Shown: one piece after another, positions 57,156 to 64,000 of the stretch
How positions within the stretch are numbered: the first letter of the stretch is position 1
How the letters are laid out: the number at the start of each line of letters is the position of its first letter
Source of the DNA: Sebastes aleutianus
Taxonomy: Eukaryota; Chordata; Actinopteri; Perciformes; Sebastidae
Assembly (NCBI GenBank): GCA_916700875.1
Contig: CAKAKS010000293.1
Span: forward strand, 273,644-337,643
DNA: 64,000 nucleotides
Direction of reading: 5' to 3'
The notes under the pieces: model-generated
What the model saw: only the letters and a program-made list of their open reading frames with translations
Database searches by the model: none
Told to the model about the DNA's origin: nothing
Translations under genes and position numbers: made by a program

Positions 57156-57792
57156 TTAAAGGGACTATTGGTAATTTTCAGAAATGCTCGTTAACAGCGA
57201 CACCTGTAACCGTTAAGTCAACGAAAGTCAGCGTCGACCTCGCGCTTGTTTGCTCTAAATAGACATGAACGAGCATCGCTCAAAACAGTGAGGAGACATA
57301 CGTCAGCTAAAACCACAATATCACTCTATATTTCAGCTGCTTGGCAGTAATGTTAGCTGACCAGACGAAGGTCTCTGCATGAATCACTGCTGATCCTAGA
57401 GTTGACTTTTCCTGCCTCAGCCTCCCGACCGCGGCCGGAGGGAACAGGGGAGACACCGGCACCCGGTAAGAGACGATAACGTTTCTCTCTGCGGAGCCCC
57501 GTCACTTCACAAGACACGGGAAACCTCTGTTGGTCTGGAGGAGCTGCAGCAGTTATTTCTGCACAAGCGTCCCCTGTACATTCACTAGATATTCTCAGAG
57601 CTAAACTAACTCTTCTGCAGTGTGGATTGAACGCACGTTCACGTCTAGAGGTGGAGCGCGCTCTGTCTGAGTGAAGGCGAGCAGGCAGAGGAGGAGGGTA
57701 CAGCGGCTACACGCGAACGCGCATATGCGAGCGCGCATGTGTGACGACCCGCTACATTTATGCGCGTACAAAGTTACAAATAGTCCCTTTAA
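57156..57792. mobile_element. T2/Kolobok-like MITE, copy 2
   Basis: AGGGACTATTGGTAA (57160) and TTACAAATAGTCCCT (ending 57788) with perfect TTAA on both sides. Inverted relative to the copy at 4233-4992 and about 120 bp shorter. Its right flank (GTGTACGCTATATTTAGAAT) matches the fold-back MITE at 53133-53505, where an unoccupied TTAA lies near 53302. Confidence 0.8.
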
Positions 57793-57889
57793 GTGTACGC
57801 TATATTTAGAATATTTTTTCTGCTTTACCTCGCCATCAGACAGTCCTTTCTGACGGGAACTGAAGCCGTTGTAACACACAACCTCTATC

Positions 57890-58072
57890 TCTCTCACACA
57901 CACTCACTCACGCACACACACACACACACACACACTCACACACTCACACTCACACTCTCACACACTCACCCCCACACGCAAACACACGCAAACACACTCA
58001 CACACTCACACACTCTCACACACACACTCTCACACTAACACTAACACTCACGCTCACACACACAGTAAACAG
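57890..58072. repeat. CA/CACT microsatellite
   Basis: Imperfect CACA, CACT and CACG runs over about 180 bp. The open frame across it is repeat translation. Confidence 0.9.
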
Positions 58073-58111
58073 TATACAGTATAATAAAACCACCTATGGA
58101 TTAACACTCAC

Positions 58112-58165
58112 CCTATTTCTGTTTTCAGTCGTCACATCTCTGTGCCGTTAACACAAGATGGAGTC
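58112..58165 (-). other. Noncoding first exon of NLR unit 2
   Basis: A GTGAGT donor (minus strand, 58111-58106) after AATAGG, aligned with 28655 in unit 1. Upstream limit uncertain. The GC-rich repeat at 58258-58372 lies in the putative promoter. Confidence 0.4.
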
Positions 58166-58257
58166 TGGAATAACAAACTGAACTTTTTCACTCTCACGGT
58201 CCCCCCTCTGTTCTCATCAAGGACTATAGTAGGGGGCTAGGTCACTGGTCTTGATGT

Positions 58258-58372
58258 GTCGGGGTATAACACATGCGCAGTGTAACTGAAGCTGCGCTCG
58301 TGCGTTGTGATTGGCTCGATTGCGAGTGCAGAGCAGACTTTACTGCGCATGCGTAAACCCTTAAAGATATGA
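58258..58372. repeat. GC-richer CATGCGCA repeat, inverted copy
   Basis: ACACATGCGCAGTGTAACTG at one side and TTTACTGCGCATGCGTAAAC at the other; reverse complement of 3846-3960. It lies 150-260 bp upstream of the presumed first exon of unit 2, so its NRF-1-like motifs could influence transcription. Confidence 0.55.
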
Positions 58373-58445
58373 CGCATTAATCAGCCTCCTTTCCACAGGC
58401 CTTGTTCTCATGAGCCTGGATCACATGGTCAGTGTGGTTCCTCCT

Positions 58446-58489
58446 CTCTCCATTTACAAGAAATCAGCTGATTTCTTGTAAATGGAGAG
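58446..58489. repeat. 44-bp perfect palindrome
   Basis: Two 22-bp arms with no spacer, centred at 58467/58468 on CAGCTG. The left arm is the CATTTACA(A/G)GAAATCAG sequence shared by all NLR units; the right arm is its exact reverse complement and exists only here. LINE-tail sequence follows. Confidence 0.97.
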
Positions 58490-58499
58490 CATGGAAATA

Positions 58500-58846
58500 A
58501 ATATCAGAATCAGAAATATTTTATTGATCACCCGGGGGGAAATTGAATTACGTTTTGCCCCCGTTCTTGAATATAAATCAATAAAAATAGAGAAATCATA
58601 AGAAAATATAAATAAGAAATACATATAACGACAGTGCAAATAATATAAATGCATGCATTTATAAAAATGCAAGAATAGTGTAAAATAAGAATATTAGTTT
58701 AAATGTTCTGTATAAATAAATGCAGTGTTAATGCCAGTGAGATTATTGCACAGCTGAATTATTGCACTAAATTATTGCACTGTTGAAGATATAATAAATT
58801 ATGGGGCTATAGCTCCTGATAGGGTTAAAAAATTATAAATATATGT

Positions 58847-58891
<45 letters not shown>

Positions 58892-58900
58892 GTCTACCAT
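58500..58900 (-). mobile_element. LINE tail fragment and TA microsatellite
   Basis: ATTTTATTGATCACCCGGGG, then GGAAATTG, is a reversed LINE-type 3' tail. AT-rich sequence follows, ending in a (TA)n run at about 58857-58888. No reverse transcriptase. Confidence 0.5.
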
Positions 58901-59204
58901 TTTCTAGACTGGACAAGGGTATATTTGATCCTAAATACAATCCACTTACTTTATGTTGTTGACGTCTATATGACAATAAAGTAGAATAAATTAAATGTTT
59001 ATCACTTTGAGCAGTTTACAAGTAAATGTTTGTACTGGTAGTCGCACTCGCTGTTGGAGGGTTTTATAACCCACTTCCACTCCCCAGTGATTGGTTTGGA
59101 ATGGCCTTTAATATGGCGGACCCTCCACGCGAACACGTAAACGGAGTGGAAGTGTGTAGGGAGAGGGTGGAGGGGGGTGGTTTGGAATTGGGCCTGTGTG
59201 GGTT

Positions 59205-59545
59205 TTCACAGCCATTTAACATGAGGTGGTCATAAGAATCTCTCTTGGCTTGAACAGGCTGAATGAACCCTCTGAGACCCACAATAGACCAGTTTTAGTC
59301 TTTTTTAGGGGGGTACAGGAGGTCTAGCAGGTCAACAGTAGATGTCACATAGAAGTGGTGTACATCATCTGAAAGCTGGAAACCTGGAGATTAATTTGAG
59401 ATGCAGCTCGGCACTGTGTGTCAAGTTGTTGTAGTCATTAATCTGAAATAAACATTAATTCATTCATTACAATAAATAGTGAAAGTGTATCAGGGTTTAG
59501 AACATTATGATAGAAGTATATGATGGTCATCCCCATGCTCCATTA
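59205..59545. repeat. NLR unit 5' flank, unit 2
   Basis: Matches 7645-7995 (CACAGCCATTTAACATGAGG; AGACCCACAATAGACCAGTT). Just beyond, at 59572-59610, an 11-bp TGATACTCCTG repeat occurs three times. Confidence 0.75.
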
Positions 59546-60970
59546 TGTCTCATACTGCACTGACTACAAGACAGGTGATACTCCTGTGATACTCCTGTGA
59601 TACTCCTGTGATGCTGATGAGATTAGATAACAGGGCGACAGGTGGTCGACACACACTGCATATACATTATTAAGTAGATACGCCCACAGTAATACTGCAG
59701 GTATACACTGTACCAGATCCTCAGCTGTTCTTCCACTGTTTCACTTCACTCATGTTCCATACATTCCAGCAGGATGACATGATGGAGTCTACTACATACT
59801 GCTAGTTTCTATATATTTCCATGACTCTGCCTCTTCTGTGATGGACTTCTTGTTGTTCAGTTGTTGGATGAGAGTTTAAAGAAGTTGTTTAATTAGATTA
59901 ACCTTATTCTGCTATTAAACCTCGATACTGTTTGACTGAAAATATCTCAAAATGATGCTGAGTCGTGCAAGTTTGGCCAGCTATTTGTGGTTAAGTAAAA
60001 ACAAATACAACAAATTGCTGGTACTTAGTGAAATGCTTTCCCTTGGGATACAAATCGAAAGTCCTACAGGGTATGATTAACTGGCTGTGGTTTACTTGAG
60101 TCGGTTGTTGGACTTGATGAACTCCTGGATTAGGGCCTGTGTTCTCTCCGAGTCGGTGAGCAGCGTCCAGCAGAATCAAATCTAAGGACACACAGAGAGC
60201 AATGTGACAGAGGCTTCACTAATAAGGAGTATTCATATTGTCCAATCCCAAAGACAAGGTGTCTGCAAACTCCTCAAAGCCTAATGTAAGAATTAGCAAT
60301 CAAGTCAAATGCTGCCTAAAACTGGAATTTCACCATGACTAAAATGAAATACTGAGGCAGACATGTGTTACCCACACACTGAATGAAGACATTGTCTTTT
60401 CCATCCAGGTGCCAGGTACATTTATTACACTGTAAACACAGTAAACGGACAGTCATGTCTATGGTAAACAGTAAAATGACAGTAAATGCTCTACTGTGCT
60501 GACTTCCGGCTATGGAAGAATAACAGCACAGTCGCTGACATACCAAAGCCACTACCACCATCTACTGGCAAACACAGAACATTGTCTTAAAACTACTTGA
60601 CACTAAAGCAGGGGAGTTTACTGTCCTTACTATTGTCTTTTAAGTGACACTAAGCGCTTTAAAAATGATAATAATAATGAAAATAATTAAAAATAATCAT
60701 GGTGGGGGCACCAAAATAATGACACGCAGGTAACAACTCAGTATTTCTGGGCACAATCCTTATTACTAAAATGTCCAGGGTGCCACACATGCTACTAAAC
60801 TTGACTGTTTTCATGTCAAAACAAAATAAGTTTGTATTTCATGCACATTGTGGCAATTAAAACTACCTGCTCCTGCTGCAACACACACAACCAATGAGCA
60901 AACCAACAGCACAGAGCAATGACAACCTGTTGAGGACATCTGAGCTCTACCTGGAACTGCCTGTTAGTCC
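59546..60970. other. Spacer, no confident gene
   Basis: AT-rich spacer. On the minus strand at about 60101-60175 a frame reads FCWTLLTDSERTQALIQEFI, then KSNNRLK and a stop. It looks protein-like, but a stop lies immediately upstream before any splice acceptor, so it may be a decayed terminal exon. Family not recognised. Confidence 0.35.
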
Positions 60971-60974
60971 ACAG

Positions 60975-61345
60975 ATAAGGCAAGGCAAGGCAAGGCAGCT
61001 TTATTTGTTTAGCACATTTCAGCAACAGGGCAATTCAAAGTGCTTTACATAAACATTCAAGAACATTGCGACAAAGTGCAAAAGAAAAATAAGACATAAT
61101 TAAAACAGTTATGAAAACATAAAAACATGAAAGATTAGAAAATAAAAACAAGCAAAAAATAAAAGCTAGGATAGAAACTAAAATAGAATATTACACACAA
61201 GAGTAAAAGCTCTAGTGCAGTATATAAGATCATTATCTGGTTTAATAAAAGGCAGTAACAAACAGGAACGTTTTAAGCTTTGATTTAAAAGAACTCAGAG
61301 TTGGAGCGGTCCTGCGGTTTTCTGGGAGCTTGTTCCAAATATTTG
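60975..61345. mobile_element. Dispersed repeat with GGCAA pentamers
   Basis: AAGGCAAGGCAAGGCAAGGC, then CAATTCAAAGTGCTTTACAT, then GTTTTCTGGGAGCTTGTTCC: a common fish interspersed repeat, probably a LINE 3' region. No coding. Confidence 0.55.
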
Positions 61346-63220
61346 CTTGAAATATATTTATAGGTAAATATTGGGGTAATTTGGCAGTAATTCCAAAGAA
61401 ATGTCAAAATGACTTGCTAATTATTACCTAATTACCATGAAATTTGTGGACCTGTAAAATGAAGTGTTACCATATATTTAATTTAGGCTTTAGAATTGCT
61501 TTTTAAAAATAATATTTCTTAATATAAGGAAAACCTGTCTGCCATGGTGGGAGCTAGACTTGATATGTTCACCTACCACAGCCAACATTTACCCTGTTAT
61601 CTACTACACAACAGCAGCTGGTTTAGGTTTAACTGGGTTTAACCGGGTTTAACTAGTGTTACCATTTATATTATTACTCCCTTCCAAGATTCAAACAAGT
61701 GCGCTGTGTCGTTATAGGACTAAACCAATGGGATGCGTCTGTTTCTTCTTCTTCTTCTTTTGGAATTTGCGGCAGACTAGCCGCAGCAGAGGATCGTTAC
61801 TGCCCTCCACAGGTCACCTGTAGATCTCCATTGGCTGGATTAAATCCTCCTATAGAGTCCTGTGCGACGAAGAAAGTTGATTACAGCCTTTGTTGTTTCG
61901 CTGTTCTCCCTGCTGAGTATTGATTTTAACGAGCCAATTTTTTGAAAGCTCTGCCTTCATGAGACTTTTACTACTTTTCAAAGGAGAAGGGTGCACCTAC
62001 ATGTGGCAAATTGGGCTTGAATCGATCGGTCCATTTCTCTCTCTCTCAGCAGGCAGCTGGGTCTTCGCTCACTCCCATTTGGCTGGAGTGATTGTGGCAG
62101 TGTTTGCCAGATGTGGTTGAGAGTGTCTTTCTTTCAAAGTTGGATGGATGCCGGCCTACGGCACGTTCGGTGCGGCTCGGGGATTCAGCGGGCCCAGAAT
62201 CCTGCTGGGCAACAGGTCGGTCAAGTTGCAGGCAGATAGAAGAGAGCAAGAGAAGAGTAACACCACAGTGACTTTTGTTTTATAGTCTGCTGTCCAGGAG
62301 GTGCAGGGCAGATGTCAAATGACGCAAACTTCTAGCCTTCCCATCAATAAAACTGTCTGATTATTTTCTTTTAACCTCCTCAGCCTCCTACAGCTCATAT
62401 CACCCACTGAATAAAACATGATGAATTCAAATAAAAGAATTAATCAGGCTCATAGATGGCAGTCATGTTATGACCTGTTATTATGAATATACATGAGCAT
62501 ATGTACATATACACATATGTCTATATGTACACCTATATGCACAGCAAATGACATGAAAGCAAAATATAAATACAAGTTAGTGGTCTTCAGGAATGAGAGG
62601 GAGGACCGGAGGGAGGGGGCAGTGTGAACTAAACAGAAAACACATTTTATTTTGTGATATTTACAGGAAATGACATACAATATCGCCAACAGCAGTAGGA
62701 AACTTTCAGGCGATCTCCCTCCTGCCAGCTGCCACCTTATTTAGGTTTTTGTAGTGAAAAGAGGAGGTATCAGCTTCACTAATCAGACGATCCTGGTCCA
62801 TTGAGGCGATTTTAAGGTGAGCGACATGAATAAATAGAAACAGCTAGGCGTCTGACAAAAGTTCAGCTCAAAGCGGCGTGCCACGTCATGCTGCATCGCT
62901 CACGGCCAGGACATTCCAATCAAAAGGACATGGTTCATAAAGCAGTGTTGTTAATGACTTTGCGGAGCACAAGACCTGTACGATCATCTTCTACTGGGAG
63001 AGTACTGGTTTCTTTTTGTTATTATGGAGTGGGATCAGGGATTTAAATCTATAGCACTGTAATCTCATAGGTTGTAAAATGTGCACCTACTGTAATATGT
63101 GTCCGTGAGAACATTCGGCTGCTGAGTTCAGGGCACGCTGTTAAATCGGCCCTTCAGATGCTGTCCGTGGTGCTGATCTGAGGCTGGTTTAAATTAGTTC
63201 TCTGGCTGCTGTCCGTGGTG
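61346..63220. other. Spacer, nothing recognised
   Basis: Mixed sequence with short frames only. A TTCTTC run lies near 61744 and repeated TGCTGTCCGTGGTGCTGATCT occurs at about 63159 and 63209. Confidence 0.45.
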
Positions 63221-63224
63221 CTGA

Positions 63225-63490
63225 TCTGAAAATTGCAATTTATTGCCTTCCTTACAGTATCGCAATATATTGAATCGCTCCCCCTGTATCGTGATACGTA
63301 TCGTATTGCCAAATTCTTGCAAACAAACAGCCCTGCTATACGATCATAATGTAACCTACAGCAGAAAGAAACTCTCAGGCTGTGGTTGGAGCGGGCTGTG
63401 CCGACCATCTTAACAGTAGTCCTGACCTGCCTGGTTGTGTGTGCCCCATTATACAGATGAGAAATAAATACTCAATTGTTCCATCGACCT
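63225..63490. repeat. Inverted copy of 9925-10160
   Basis: AATTGCAATTTATTGCCTTC, then ATCGTGATACGTATCGTATT, then CTCAGGCTGTGGTTGGAGCG: reverse complement of the start of the MITE-like repeat and its flank in unit 0. Immediately after it the direct copy of about 10470 begins. Confidence 0.85.
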
Positions 63491-64000
63491 CGAAGTTATA
63501 AGTTATAAAATTACTTTGTTTACAATTGTGTTGTAAAACATGAGCATAAAAAACATAAAACCTCTTTTCACATTCCACACTTTGTCATTCACATACAGTC
63601 ATATCAATGCTATCTAATCAAATGTGGTTTTAACAGCACAGCTAGTGTGTTTCTTTATCCCAAACTCTAAATGTGGTTTTCATTTCTCTTTAACAACAGA
63701 AGAGATTTACATATAAATGGTGCTCTGCTGCCACCTTCAGGAGGGTTACAGAACACAGCAGGTTAACAGGTCAATAAAAGCCTAATAACAAAGTGAATTA
63801 GAGCCAAAATGAAGACGCTACTTAACATATAGAACATGCAACTAACATCCCACACCTGTATGATGGGACACACAATGATGTTATTGACCATTATTAGAGC
63901 GTAGCGAGCACCGGACACCTACCCACAGTGCACCTGCAGGTACTACAAAATAAAAGTCTAATTAACCCCTACGTTATGTTACCCACAGGGCACCTGCAGG
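63490..64000. repeat. Start of unit 3: boundary segment and 60-bp repeat
   Basis: Direct copy of about 10470-10850, a 270-bp deletion, then about 11114 onward into the 60-bp repeat (one full unit from 63920 and part of another). It shows the tandem array continues beyond the window. Confidence 0.88.

Noticed and set aside
57793..58038. 81-residue His/Thr-rich frame
   Set aside because: Translation of the CA/CACT microsatellite.
60101..60175. Terminal exon ending KSNNRLK and a stop on the minus strand
   Set aside because: An in-frame stop precedes it before any acceptor, so no exon can be supported; mentioned only in the spacer entry.

Overview
The window looks like teleost (ray-finned fish) genomic DNA. 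The clearest evidence is two copies of a fish-type NLR gene (FISNA-NACHT exon plus ribonuclease-inhibitor-like LRR exons), a dense load of typical fish mobile elements (Tc1-like, hAT, Ty3/gypsy, T2/Kolobok-like and other MITEs, tRNA-SINEs, LINE tails) and AT-rich minisatellites. There are no prokaryotic operons, rRNA genes or true tRNA genes. Almost all coding capacity is either NLR or transposon.

Layout on the + strand. 1-2760 is an AT-rich minisatellite. 2780-5440 holds a LINE tail, a GC-rich repeat and a T2-type MITE. 5445-11160 is a collapsed NLR unit (unit 0): its 3' block (5445-7584) is joined directly to 5' flank with the whole gene missing, followed by a THAP-domain fossil and spacer. 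11161-28830 is unit 1: a 60-bp tandem repeat, an inverted minisatellite with SINEs, the 3' block split by a Tc1 element, three LRR exons, one NACHT exon and a first coding exon, all NLR parts on the - strand. 28830-35475 is spacer with an hAT remnant and a Ty3/gypsy element with an intact pol. 35476-58490 is unit 2: the same order as unit 1, with all NLR exon types present. 58490-63490 is spacer of dispersed repeats. At 63490 unit 3 begins (60-bp repeat again) and runs off the window. The array is therefore tandem, with a period of about 23-24 kb between units 1 and 2.

The NLR model (minus strand) is: noncoding exon with a GTGAGT donor; first coding exon ending in a SMKSD...GPSES module; 117-nt symmetric SMKSD cassettes (two in unit 2); a 170-nt linker exon with a 36-bp tandem repeat; a 1.8-kb FISNA-NACHT exon; and 174/177-nt LRR exons of phase 2-2. 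Neither copy is intact as read. Unit 1 has an open NACHT exon but lost the 3' half and donor of the linker exon. Unit 2 has the linker exon but a 1-bp insertion breaks its NACHT exon. No B30.2, PYD or CARD was recognised.

No wholly new molecular system is visible. The interest lies in how an NLR cluster is being duplicated, collapsed, inverted and peppered with transposons, which gives datable events such as a Tc1 insertion shared by two of three copies, with the third keeping the empty site.
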